In this document: in pieces, positions 16,085 through 25,107 of the stretch
Layout: each line of letters begins with the position of its first letter
How positions within the stretch are numbered: the stretch's first letter is position 1
Source: Diplocloster agilis
GTDB taxonomy: Bacteria > Bacillota > Clostridia > Lachnospirales > Lachnospiraceae
Direction of reading: 5' to 3'
Assembly: GCF_019042275.1 (NCBI RefSeq)
Contig: NZ_JAHQCW010000016.1
Location: 41,659 to 105,658, forward strand
Length of the DNA: 64,000 nucleotides
Translations under genes and position numbers: made by a program
The notes under the pieces: generated by a model
The model's input: only the letters and a program-made list of their open reading frames with translations
What the model was told of the DNA's origin: nothing
Database searches by the model: none

Positions 16085-18118
16085 TCAAACCGTCACAGAC
16101 CTGATCTTCTCAATCTGCATCCCGTAACCAGGGATTTTAATATCCCTCCGAGCTTCCTCTTCCATCCCATAACTCTCATCCAGTTCAACGATAGCCTCAG
16201 ACCCGCCATGGTTCAGGAAAATCCCATACAGTCCCTGATCCCCCCGCTTCGGAATATATTCCACATCCTGCGGTAACCTCCGTGGAGTAACCCCTGCTAT
16301 CCGCAGAATCACTTTGAGGATCTCGGAATAACTCTCCATGTCACAGCCGACATAGATCACATTGCCCTCGCCCAAACGGTTCCAGGTCACCGCTGTTTTG
16401 CCCTCAAAATATCCGGCTCCATACGTACACAGGCTCTCCGCCAGTTCCGGCTCCAATACCTCGCACCGCATCCCGGCTCTTCCCACTTCACCTGAGCGCC
16501 TCTGTTCCGTCTGGTTATCGTCTGTGGCTTCCCATACCCGTTCCTCTTCTCTTAGAAGAATCGGAACGCTTTCCCCACATAGGGTGTCAAACTCCTGCAC
16601 CTGCACGGAGGCCATCTCCCGGAACACCCCCGGCAGAGTCTGATCCGTAATCCGGTTCTCCCCGGTTCTCTCCCCGCACAGCATGGTCAGGACCAGCGTA
16701 CCGCCTTTTTTCGCATACGCTTCACATTTCCCGCTGAATTCCTCCGAAGCCAGGCTCAGATACGGCGCCACAACCACCGGATACTCAGAAAATGGGGCCG
16801 ACGCATCCGACACCGCGGCCGCGATGCCATTTCGCCCTAATCCCTCATACCAGGCGGTCACCTGTTCCCGATAATCAAAGGATTCCTGATGTCTCTGGAA
16901 CTCATGGATAAATTTGTTGTCATAGTCATAGAGGACCAGCGCTTCATACGCCGTCTCCATCTGAAAAATCCGCTCCTGCTCATGAAGTTCCCGGACCGTC
17001 TCCTGAATCTCCCGGTACCGCCGTCTGGGCACCCCGTCATGATCCAATATCCCATACCAGTACTGTTCCGCGCCGAACAGGCAGCTCCGCCAACGGAAAT
17101 AAAACAGATTCGCAGCTCCATGGGCCGCTCCGCACAGGCTCCACAGCCGAAGCTGTCCCGGGGCCGGCGTATTTCCCAGTATATTCCACCCGCAAGGGCC
17201 GCTCTGCTGTTCCAATATCCAGAACGGTTTGCGCTTATATCCTCTGGTCAGTTCATAATAAAACCCGATCTTAGCCATGGAATTACAGTCCCACTCCGAA
17301 CGGGGATAGGCGTCATACCCGGCGTAATCCAGCATTTCGGCCAGCTTATAATTGTCGCAATATTCCGATACGATATTGTGGACGACAGGCACATCCGTAC
17401 AGGCCCGAAGCGTATCACACTCCATCCGGGCATAACCGATCAGGGAATCCGATGAAAACCTGGCGTAATCCAACAATAATCCCGGATTATGCGTATGCCG
17501 GCTGTAGGAGTCCGTCACCGTCCTGGCCGGCAGCACGATCTGATCCCAGTCCGTATAGGTCTGGCTCCAGAAAACCGTCCCCCAGCTTTGGTTCAGGTGC
17601 TCAAGCTCCCCATATTTATCCTTAAGCCACAGGACAAACGCATCCCGGCAGTTCCCGCAGTAACAGCGCACCTCATCCTCGCAGCCCAGTTCATTGTCGA
17701 TCTGCCAGCCACATACCAGAGGATTTCCCCGGAAATGCTCTGCCATCACCTGAATCATCCTGCGGGAATACTCCCGGTACTCAGGATGGTTATAACAATA
17801 ATGCCTGCGGCTTCCGAACCCCAGCACATGTCCGTCCCGGTCCACCCGGTACAGATCCGGCAGCTGTTCGCACACCCAGCGGGGCGGGGTGGCGGTAGGG
17901 GTGCACAGGACCGTTTTGATCCCGTGCTTTCCCAATACCTCCATCGCCTCCTCATACAGGCTGAAATCATATTTCCCCGGAGCGGGCTCCATCACAGACC
18001 AGCCGAACTCTCCCATCCGCACAGCCTGAATGCCCAGTTCCTCCATTAGCCCGGCGTCAGTCTCCCAGCGTTCCCGGGGCCAATGTTCCGGATAATAAGC
18101 AGTCCCGACCACCATCAT
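16085..18118 (-). CDS. Beta-galactosidase, glycoside hydrolase family 42
   Basis: A 677-residue cytosolic GH42 enzyme of normal length. It opens with GTAYYPEHWPRERWETD, the family start. The acid/base is Glu143 in WQIDNELG and the nucleophile is Glu303 in FWILEQQSG. Cys108, Cys152, Cys154 and Cys157 correspond to the zinc cluster known from Thermus A4 beta-galactosidase. After the barrel come the trimerisation domain and a small beta domain ending near residue 677. It should release galactose from beta-galactosides entering by the adjoining CUT2 importer. The ATG (an ATG-ATG pair) overlaps the TGA of the upstream permease gene, so it is the last gene of that operon. Confidence 0.96.
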   Translation of the reverse strand: MMVVGTAYYPEHWPRERWETDAGLMEELGIQAVRMGEFGWSVMEPAPGKYDFSLYEEAMEVLGKHGIKTVLCTPTATPPRWVCEQLPDLYRVDRDGHVLGFGSRRHYCYNHPEYREYSRRMIQVMAEHFRGNPLVCGWQIDNELGCEDEVRCYCGNCRDAFVLWLKDKYGELEHLNQSWGTVFWSQTYTDWDQIVLPARTVTDSYSRHTHNPGLLLDYARFSSDSLIGYARMECDTLRACTDVPVVHNIVSEYCDNYKLAEMLDYAGYDAYPRSEWDCNSMAKIGFYYELTRGYKRKPFWILEQQSGPCGWNILGNTPAPGQLRLWSLCGAAHGAANLFYFRWRSCLFGAEQYWYGILDHDGVPRRRYREIQETVRELHEQERIFQMETAYEALVLYDYDNKFIHEFQRHQESFDYREQVTAWYEGLGRNGIAAAVSDASAPFSEYPVVVAPYLSLASEEFSGKCEAYAKKGGTLVLTMLCGERTGENRITDQTLPGVFREMASVQVQEFDTLCGESVPILLREEERVWEATDDNQTEQRRSGEVGRAGMRCEVLEPELAESLCTYGAGYFEGKTAVTWNRLGEGNVIYVGCDMESYSEILKVILRIAGVTPRRLPQDVEYIPKRGDQGLYGIFLNHGGSEAIVELDESYGMEEEARRDIKIPGYGMQIEKIRSVTV

Positions 18119-19062
18119 ACAGCCTCTTTCCTCTTTCGAAAGGTCAACTTGTCTTTATTGATACTGACAGCCATGAACAGGATCATAAACAATCCGGTCA
18201 CCACCTGCTGCAGCGTCCCCGGCAGACCCATAGCGATCAGGCCTGAGTTAATCATAGTCATACTGAACACACCCAGAAACACGCCCAGCATAATATCACA
18301 ATAACGCTCCAGATACTGCCCGATAAACACGCCCATAAACGGAGGGAACACCATAGACATCGTATCCATCCCGCCCTTAGGGGCGATCGCCCCGCCATAA
18401 CTGACCTGAAGAATACTGGCGATACCCACGAAAATCCCGCAGATCACAAAGCACAGAAACCTGACATTCATCGTCTTAATCCCGATACTTTTCGCTATCA
18501 TTTCCCCGTTTCCAACCGCCCGCACATTATATCCGAATTTTGTGTGATGATACAATACATAGGCCAGCAGATACGCCAGAATCCCCACGCCGAAGATATA
18601 CGGCGACTTTCCGAGGAATCCGATGGCAGGCGGAATCGTTATGCTGGCACCCCCGTTAAACAGGGTGCCTGCGGACTCATACACCAGCATCAGGCCGATG
18701 GTCACGATAATCGACGGAATCTTAAACACAGAATAGATCGTTCCCGTCAACGTCCCAAGCAGCACCGAAACCAGAACCGTAACCACGATCAGGCCCGCGA
18801 TTCCGAAATACTGGGCCGCGAACGCCCCCAGCAGCCCGGCCAGAACCAGCTGGGACCCGGAACTGAAATCCCACGTATCGATAACCAGATTATAACAAAG
18901 CCCAAACCCGATCACAGAGTTGATAATCGACTGCTGTAACATAATCATAATTCCGGTCGGTGTTCCAAACCGGTCAGGCTGGCACACGAAGAATATGAGA
19001 AATACAATCAATGGCATAGCAATTGGAACGATCAAATTTTGCAGTTTAAATTTCTTCTTCAT
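18115..19062 (-). CDS. CUT2-family sugar ABC transporter permease (second subunit)
   Basis: A 315-residue RbsC/BPD_transp_2-type permease with eight to ten helices and the family core GKSPYIFG, then NVRAVGNGEMIAKSIGIKTMNVRFLCFVICG in outline. I chose ATG 19062 because GGGGAG lies eight bases upstream; an ATG at 19077 lacks a site. It follows the binding protein gene by about 24 bases. With the other permease (20872-21840) it would make a heterodimer, as in the galactofuranose importer YtfQRT-YjfF of E. coli, which fits a galactoside locus. It overlaps the GH42 gene. Confidence 0.92.
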   Translation of the reverse strand: MKKKFKLQNLIVPIAMPLIVFLIFFVCQPDRFGTPTGIMIMLQQSIINSVIGFGLCYNLVIDTWDFSSGSQLVLAGLLGAFAAQYFGIAGLIVVTVLVSVLLGTLTGTIYSVFKIPSIIVTIGLMLVYESAGTLFNGGASITIPPAIGFLGKSPYIFGVGILAYLLAYVLYHHTKFGYNVRAVGNGEMIAKSIGIKTMNVRFLCFVICGIFVGIASILQVSYGGAIAPKGGMDTMSMVFPPFMGVFIGQYLERYCDIMLGVFLGVFSMTMINSGLIAMGLPGTLQQVVTGLFMILFMAVSINKDKLTFRKRKEAV

Positions 19063-19085
19063 ACGATCACTCCCCATCCGCGGCC

Positions 19086-20351
19086 CTATTCCGCATCACT
19101 CTCAGCCCCGGCATCCGCCTGGCCTCCGGCATCAGTACCTGACTGACCGCCGCCGTCTGCATCCGCCTGGTTCTGTGCGCTATGTCTGGCCACCACGTCA
19201 TCCACGCTGTAACTTCCTGCGATCCCCTTTAACTTATCGATCGTCATATCCGGATTAAAATACTTCACCATATCCCGGATCTCCTCTTCATTATAAGGAA
19301 AGCTCTCGCCCTCCACATATTGATAATAATTCACCGCATCTTCCGGGGAAGTCAGATTCACAAAATTCAGGTTCATCGTCTCGCATTGATCCGACAGAGG
19401 CGTTCCCGCCAGCTTATTCACCATCAGCATATAAGAGAACAGAGGATCCACAAAATGTCCGCCCGAGATCGCATCAATCGCCCCGTCTTCCAGATACTTA
19501 TCCAAGTCCGAGATAAAGTCCACACAGGCCACCTTCACCTCGCCCGTCTTATTATGCAGGGCCAATGCCTGAATCACGCCCTCCAGAATCGTATTACTGC
19601 CTCCGGTAATAAAAATCCCGTCCAGTTCCGGAAATGATGCCAGAAAATTCTCCACCGCCTTCGTCGTCTCCGCCGCCGTCAACGTATTATTCCGAACCTC
19701 GCTGATCCGGTTCATCCCAAGCTCCTGGCACGCCTTATCAAAACCTCTGTCCCTGGCATCCGCCGTCGTATCCCCTTTTTCCATCGTAATAACGCCGATA
19801 TTACGGCTTCCCTTATCATACAGCGTCTTCCCCATCCGGTACCCGATCTCTTCCTCATCCTCACAGGTATTCCCCAGATAAAATTCGCTGCTCTCCACGA
19901 TCTCCTTCACCTCCGGATCCGCGATACTCCTCCAGATCAGAGTAAAATACACCTCATTCTCCTCGCAGATCCTGGCGATCTTAGGCAAAATATCATCACT
20001 ATAATTACAGATAGCCACCGCGTCACACCCCGCCGCGATCAAATTCTCCGTAGCCGTAATCTGCGTCTCCGGCGACGAAATATCCGTATTATAAACCATC
20101 TCGCATCCCAGCACATCCGACGCATAATTCAGCATATCCGCGCTGGCCTTCCCCAGATCATCCACGGTAGACCAGATCACCACGCCAATCTTAAACTTCT
20201 CCGGAAGCTTCCCATCCTCCGAAGCCGCCTGCACGCTCTGCCCATCCGAATTCGCTTCCTTCTCCGCACTCTTACCGGAGCACCCCGCCAACCCCATCGT
20301 AAACGCAAGAACCAAAACCATCAAAACCGCCGCTAACCTTTTCCTCTTCAT
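19086..20351 (-). CDS. Sugar ABC transporter substrate-binding lipoprotein (periplasmic-binding type 1, CUT2)
   Basis: A 421-residue lipoprotein: basic start, hydrophobic helix, lipobox LAGC with Cys24, a Ser/Asp/Glu-rich linker, then a type 1 periplasmic-binding fold. Recognisable parts are KIGVVIWSTVDDLGKASADML, ENLIAAGCDAVAICNYSDD and DGIFITGGSNTILEGVIQAL, here given by their cores. Binding residues cannot be assigned by eye. The last ~25 residues are a low-complexity Gly/Ala/Asp/Gln tail (ADADGGGQSGTDAGG...), unusual for the family. It stands 520 bases from the ATPase-permease pair upstream, across the 20599-20846 hairpin. Confidence 0.93.
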   Translation of the reverse strand: MKRKRLAAVLMVLVLAFTMGLAGCSGKSAEKEANSDGQSVQAASEDGKLPEKFKIGVVIWSTVDDLGKASADMLNYASDVLGCEMVYNTDISSPETQITATENLIAAGCDAVAICNYSDDILPKIARICEENEVYFTLIWRSIADPEVKEIVESSEFYLGNTCEDEEEIGYRMGKTLYDKGSRNIGVITMEKGDTTADARDRGFDKACQELGMNRISEVRNNTLTAAETTKAVENFLASFPELDGIFITGGSNTILEGVIQALALHNKTGEVKVACVDFISDLDKYLEDGAIDAISGGHFVDPLFSYMLMVNKLAGTPLSDQCETMNLNFVNLTSPEDAVNYYQYVEGESFPYNEEEIRDMVKYFNPDMTIDKLKGIAGSYSVDDVVARHSAQNQADADGGGQSGTDAGGQADAGAESDAE

Positions 20352-20871
20352 ACCGCTACCTTCCCTTCTCTAAGAATCATCATCCACATAAAATAAGCAC
20401 TATCCATATACAATTAGTAAAACAACCTCTAAGTCAAAGCTCTACCAGTTCCAATCCTCATCTTTCCTCCAAACACCATTTCTTAATCTAGAGCCTCTTC
20501 ATTGGAATCCCTCTTATCAATTTTAGTCCCTTCACAATATACCCCACCATTTAAAACCAGTCACACATCCACAGCCTGGCACCGCCTGCACCAGTGTAGG
20601 TGGGAAACAGCGCGGGAGGCGGGGAGCCTGGCCGTCTGTGGGGAAAAACATTGAGGAGCGGGCTTAGAGCTATGGGCGGGGCAGGGAAAGAATTCCCGTT
20701 TTTCGGAGCATGTCCGAGCGACAGCGAGTTTGCGGAGAAAAATGTAATAAGGGATTCTTTCCCTGCCCCGCCCATAGCTCTTAGTCCGCTCCGAAGTTTT
20801 TCCCCACAGACGGCCAGGCTCCCCGCCTCCCGCGCTGTTTCCCACCGGCCCCTCCCCCCAGGCCCAGGCTT
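20352..20871. other. Gene-free gap inside the CUT2 operon, mostly a long hairpin
   Basis: Apparent frames on both strands here are mirror images produced by the palindrome and are not genes. The stretch 20352-20580 is AT-rich and may hold a promoter for the binding-protein gene. Confidence 0.6.
20599..20846. repeat. 248-bp long inverted repeat inside the importer operon
   Basis: GGTGGGAAACAGCGCGGGAG... at 20599 pairs with ...CTCCCGCGCTGTTTCCCACC ending at 20846. The outer 51 bp are perfect, and the next ~45 bp (GAGCTATGGGCGGGGCAGGG and its complement) nearly so. The loop of about 50 bases contains a motif TTCGGAGCATGTCCGAGCGA. No flanking direct repeat was found. In RNA it would form a very stable stem between the permease and binding-protein coding parts of the operon. 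Confidence 0.85.
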
Positions 20872-21840
20872 TTACTTGATAACCTGCGCGTTCCGCTTAT
20901 CGAATGTGAGCCATACGGCCACCAGGAACACCACGCCCTTGATCCCCTGCTGAAGCTTCTCATTAATATTCCAGAACACCAGCCCGTTGGCCAGCACCGC
21001 CAGGATCAGACTTCCGATCACCGCACATCGGATCTTGGAGGAAGCACCCCCTGACAGGGGCATTCCGCCCAGCACCAGCGCGATCAGCACGTCCGTCTCG
21101 AACAGGTTCCCCGTATTCGTAGCCGCGGACCCGGCCCGGACCATGTTAAAGAAACCGCACAGCCCGCACATGGTGGCCGACAGCGCGTAGCCGAATATCC
21201 TCATCTTGTTCACCGGAACCCCGGACTGGAACGCCGCTTCCGCACCGGAGCCCACCGCCTTACAGAATTTTCCCACCTTCGTGTAATTGAAGGCGAAGCA
21301 GGCGATTGCGATCACACCCAGTACTACGACTAATTTTAACCCGGAATTATCATAAATGTACATGGAAAACGGCACGCTGACCGATCCGCCTCCCGAGATA
21401 AAAATCGTAAGTCCCCTTAAAACCAGCAGGGTGCTTAAGGTTACCACAAACGACGGAATATGGAATTTTACATACAAAAGACCGTTGATCATGCCAAATA
21501 CCAGCCCCACCACCAGAGCCACCGGCAGCGCCAGGACCGGCATTACCTGAGCCGTCCACGCGGCGCAGACCGCCGTGATCCCGACCATGGAACCCATGGA
21601 AAAGTCCACGTCCCCCTGCGCCACAATGAAGGAGCAGGATACGGTTCCGATCACCAGCGCAAAAGACTGGTTCAGAATCAATTTCATATTTTTAATAGAC
21701 AATAAGGTACCTTCGCTGATGATCTGAAAAAACAGAACAATCAGGATCAGCCCGATAAACGGAATGAAGTCCCTTATATTGATCCGGTCCGTAAGCTTTT
21801 TCTTTGGCTTCACCAGGACCGGTGCTTTTACCTGAGCCAC
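20872..21840 (-). CDS. CUT2-family sugar ABC transporter permease (first subunit)
   Basis: A 322-residue RbsC-like permease with many hydrophobic helices. Family marks are FIVAQGDVDFSMGSMVGI after helix 2-3, FHIPSFVVTLSTLLVLRGL, and VLIALVLGGMPLSGGASSKIRCAVIGSL near the C-terminus, in outline. It lies 15 bases after the ATPase gene and ends 25 bases before the hairpin, with the binding protein and the second permease beyond it. The pair of unlike permeases is typical of the galactofuranose-type (YtfT/YjfF) branch of CUT2. Confidence 0.92.
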   Translation of the reverse strand: MAQVKAPVLVKPKKKLTDRINIRDFIPFIGLILIVLFFQIISEGTLLSIKNMKLILNQSFALVIGTVSCSFIVAQGDVDFSMGSMVGITAVCAAWTAQVMPVLALPVALVVGLVFGMINGLLYVKFHIPSFVVTLSTLLVLRGLTIFISGGGSVSVPFSMYIYDNSGLKLVVVLGVIAIACFAFNYTKVGKFCKAVGSGAEAAFQSGVPVNKMRIFGYALSATMCGLCGFFNMVRAGSAATNTGNLFETDVLIALVLGGMPLSGGASSKIRCAVIGSLILAVLANGLVFWNINEKLQQGIKGVVFLVAVWLTFDKRNAQVIK

Positions 21841-21855
21841 TTTCCATCCCTCCTG

Positions 21856-23355
21856 TTAAATCATATATTGTATCAGATCGTTTTCCGTAAGATCCGGGCT
21901 TCTGTCAAAGGTTCCCGAGAGCGCTCCATCCTTCAGGATCAGAATCCGGTCGCTCATGCCGATTAATTCCTGCAGTTCCTCGGATATCATCAGGATCGAT
22001 TTTCCGGACTGCTTATACTGGTTCATCAACTGGTAGATTGCCGCCTTGACCCCTACGTCGATCCCCCTGGTCGGGCAGTCCAGGATCAGCAGATCCGAGT
22101 CGTTGCCCAGCCATTTGGCCAGCGCCACTTTCTGTTTGTTGCCGCCGCTTAACTGGATACACAGCTGGTCCAGGGAACTCATCTTGATACTCAGCTTCCC
22201 GCTCTCCTTTCCGGCCAGCCCTTCTTCGGCTTTGGGCGAGACATAACAGCCTTTTTTAATCTTGTCATAGGACGGCAGGCAGATATTATCCCGTATGTTG
22301 GACAGCTTCATGATCGACTCCTGATCCCGGTTCTTGGACACATAGCCGATCTTTTGCCGGATCGCGGTTCTGGGATTGCGGATTCTGATCCGTTTCTCCC
22401 CTGCGTATACATTTCCTTTCTTCGGCTGCTGGATGCCGAAGATAACTTTCCCCAGTTCGTGCATGCCGCAGTCCGTCAGGCCGCCGATTCCCAGTATCTC
22501 CCCTTTCTTTAGGTTCAGGCTGATATCCTTCAGCAGGCTGCTGCTCACATGCTCCACCTCCAGCACCACCTGATCCGTCAGGGCTCTTTGCTGGTCCGTC
22601 CGGTAGTAATCGTCCTGCACGTCCCGTCCCACCATGAGCTTTCTCATGGTATCCGGCGTAATCTCCTCTTTTTTCAGATCCCGGACAAAATTCCCGTCCC
22701 GAAGTATGGTCACGGAATCACAGAGCTGCGTCAGCTCATCCAGGTCATGGGAGATGAAAATGATGGTCTTGCCCTCATCCCTTAACCGGTTCATCAGCCG
22801 GTACAGGATCTCACGTCCCTTCTGGGACAGGGCGGTGGTGGTCTCATCCACGATCATCACCTTTACCTCTTCATACATTGCCCTGGCGATCTCCACAATC
22901 TTCCGGTTCTCGAAGGACTCCCCGTCGATTGGATTTTCCGCCCGGATATCCGACGCCCCGATCTCATCCAGGATATTCTGCGCCGCCCGGATCATCTCCT
23001 TCTTCCTAACGATTCCCATATGGGCGAACAGATTTTCCTTTCCGGCGAACACGTTGGCCGCCACACTGATTCCATCGATCGTGCCCATCTCCTGGACGAT
23101 CATGCAGATCCCCTGCCTTGCGGCGTCCAGCACCGATTCCGGCTGATACGGCTTCCCGTTCAGGGTCATGGTTCCCTCCTCCGCCTTGTAGACGCCGGTA
23201 ATCACAGACGCCATCGTTGATTTTCCGGAGCCGTTTTCCCCGATCAGCCCGTGTATCTCACCTGACCGGAAATCAATGCTGACCTGATTGAGGGCTTTGA
23301 CGATTCCGAAGTTTTTCGTTATATTCGAAACCGACAAGACCGCTTTATCCTCCAT
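21856..23355 (-). CDS. CUT2 sugar ABC transporter ATP-binding protein with one intact and one degenerate ATP site
   Basis: A 499-residue RbsA/MglA-type double ATPase. Domain 1 (about 1-240) has Walker A GENGSGKST and Walker B MIVDE, but its signature is altered (ESFENRKIVEIARA). Domain 2 (about 250-499) has a perfect signature LSGGNKQKVALAKW, but its Walker A is GGLTDCGMHE and the catalytic Glu of Walker B is replaced (LLILDCPTRGID). In the head-to-tail dimer, the intact pieces combine to one working site. The start at 23355 was chosen for GGGAGG ahead of it; an in-frame ATG at 23376 has none. It is first in its operon, divergent from the YesN-like gene. Confidence 0.93.
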   Translation of the reverse strand: MEDKAVLSVSNITKNFGIVKALNQVSIDFRSGEIHGLIGENGSGKSTMASVITGVYKAEEGTMTLNGKPYQPESVLDAARQGICMIVQEMGTIDGISVAANVFAGKENLFAHMGIVRKKEMIRAAQNILDEIGASDIRAENPIDGESFENRKIVEIARAMYEEVKVMIVDETTTALSQKGREILYRLMNRLRDEGKTIIFISHDLDELTQLCDSVTILRDGNFVRDLKKEEITPDTMRKLMVGRDVQDDYYRTDQQRALTDQVVLEVEHVSSSLLKDISLNLKKGEILGIGGLTDCGMHELGKVIFGIQQPKKGNVYAGEKRIRIRNPRTAIRQKIGYVSKNRDQESIMKLSNIRDNICLPSYDKIKKGCYVSPKAEEGLAGKESGKLSIKMSSLDQLCIQLSGGNKQKVALAKWLGNDSDLLILDCPTRGIDVGVKAAIYQLMNQYKQSGKSILMISEELQELIGMSDRILILKDGALSGTFDRSPDLTENDLIQYMI

Positions 23356-23562
23356 TGCTTTCCCTCCCTTTTTCATCTTCCTTTATGCAACTTTCGTAAA
23401 CCAAGTATAGCAACGGATTCGAAGTAAAATAATAAAATATCCGACCTTTTTGTTTACTATCCCATCATGTTCGGGTTCGGATATTTACCATAAATTCCGG
23501 CTGTGCTACTATAAGAGAAAGCTGCAAATTAATAAAATGCACCGAAAAAGAGGGAGACGGTT

Positions 23563-25107
23563 ATGGACAGCCTGCAGGTTTTGTTAGTGGACGATGAATA
23601 TCTGGCAATTGAAGATCTGAAATCAATGGTGGACTGGGAAGCCCTGGGGTATCATATCGCGGGCGCGGCCCACAATGGAAAGCAGGCGCTTCATATCGCC
23701 GACCGGGAAAAGCTGGATATCATTATCACGGACATCAGCATGCCCGGCATGGACGGTATCGAACTGATCCGGCAGATACGCAGGAAGCAGCCCCGCATGC
23801 TGTTTCTGCTGCTGACCGCCTACGCGGAAATCGATTATATGAAGCAGGCGTTCCGTCTGGGCGTGGAAGATTATCTGATGAAGGACGAGATCACCTCGGA
23901 CAGTCTGTCCGCGAAACTGACCGATATACGGGATAAATATCTGTCGGATCTGCGTCTTAATTACACCTATATCCAGAAGAGCCTGCACCACGCATTTCTG
24001 GACAGCAACGCCGCCATGCCGGAGGATGTCCTGTCCGTCTTACCGTCCGCGTATTCTTATCTGGTCATTGCCCCGGATATCCTGTTTCCCTGGGTGGAGG
24101 ATCAGGGCCTGCAGGAACGGTACCCCATCACCAAACGATTGGCGGACGCACAGGTCCTGTGTGAGAGCTTCCGGGATGCACACGGGGAGAATCTCTATGT
24201 ATTCCAGGCTTACAATAATAAACTGGTCATGCTGCTCAAGGTGCCGCCCACCAATTCCGGGGCGCAGGTTCAGCAGTCCGTCTACCGTTTTACCCAGGCG
24301 CTGCACCGGCATTTTACCGAACATATGGCGGAGAGCTTCTCGCTTTTCTACCATCCTCAGGAGCAGCCGCTTGATAAGCTGCACCGGGATTATTTCTGCC
24401 GTCAGAAAACCTTGCGGGCCCGGTATTTTCTGGAAAACCGGCAGGTCCGGTCCCTGGATGACCCGGATCTGTTCATCACGAATACCAGGACCGGTCTGAC
24501 GGAGACAAAATTAAACGCGCTGATGGAAGAGGACCCGGATCAGCTGCTGTCCTTCACCGAGGATCTGTTTCAGACCATCCTTTCCCGGCACAATTATCTG
24601 GGCCTGTCGGAGTACACACAGGTGTATTTTTCCTGCATTTTCCACAGTATGTCTGTGGAACCGGATGATTTAAAGGACAGCGATCTTATCAACGCCCGGT
24701 CCGCTCACAGCTGGGTCCTGGCTCAGCTTGAACAGATCTGCCGCTTGAAGAAGCATAAGAGGACCCGGGAAACCCAAAAAGCGATTCAGTTCATTTCCGA
24801 TTATTATGCCGACGAGCATCTGTCGGTTCAACAGATCGCAGATGAAGCGGGCTTAAGCACCACCCATCTGGGACGGGTCTTCAAACAGGACACCGGCTTC
24901 ACCGTATGGGATTACCTTACCAGATACCGGATCGAACAGTCCTGTAAAATAATGGAAAAAGAGGATCTGAAAATCTACCGTGTGGCCGAGATGGTCGGTT
25001 ATTCTTCCTCCCAGTATTTTAGCCAGGTGTTCTATAAGCTGAAGGGAATCAAGCCCATCGAATATAAAAACAAGTTCTCCTATACCCTGAAAGGAGGAGC
25101 GGAATGA
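23563..25107 (+). CDS. Response regulator with AraC-type DNA-binding domain (YesN-like)
   Basis: A 514-residue YesN-type regulator. Residues 5-125 form the receiver domain: acidic pocket Asp10-Asp11-Glu12, phospho-acceptor Asp57 in IITDISMPGMDG and Lys107. The middle part is an undefined helical region. The last ~100 residues are an AraC double helix-turn-helix (LSVQQIADEAGLSTTHLGRVFK and EMVGYSSSQYFSQVFYK, cut to their cores). It pairs with the histidine kinase that starts four bases before its stop (ATGA). Such pairs sense carbohydrates; from its place it should switch on the CUT2 importer, GH42 and perhaps the GH36 gene. Confidence 0.95.
   Translation: MDSLQVLLVDDEYLAIEDLKSMVDWEALGYHIAGAAHNGKQALHIADREKLDIIITDISMPGMDGIELIRQIRRKQPRMLFLLLTAYAEIDYMKQAFRLGVEDYLMKDEITSDSLSAKLTDIRDKYLSDLRLNYTYIQKSLHHAFLDSNAAMPEDVLSVLPSAYSYLVIAPDILFPWVEDQGLQERYPITKRLADAQVLCESFRDAHGENLYVFQAYNNKLVMLLKVPPTNSGAQVQQSVYRFTQALHRHFTEHMAESFSLFYHPQEQPLDKLHRDYFCRQKTLRARYFLENRQVRSLDDPDLFITNTRTGLTETKLNALMEEDPDQLLSFTEDLFQTILSRHNYLGLSEYTQVYFSCIFHSMSVEPDDLKDSDLINARSAHSWVLAQLEQICRLKKHKRTRETQKAIQFISDYYADEHLSVQQIADEAGLSTTHLGRVFKQDTGFTVWDYLTRYRIEQSCKIMEKEDLKIYRVAEMVGYSSSQYFSQVFYKLKGIKPIEYKNKFSYTLKGGAE

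Noticed and set aside
20551..20963. Several open frames on both strands, some with near-identical protein text (MGNSAGGGEPGRLWG)
   Set aside because: They arise because the region is a palindrome, so each strand reads the same words; there is no sign of coding selection.
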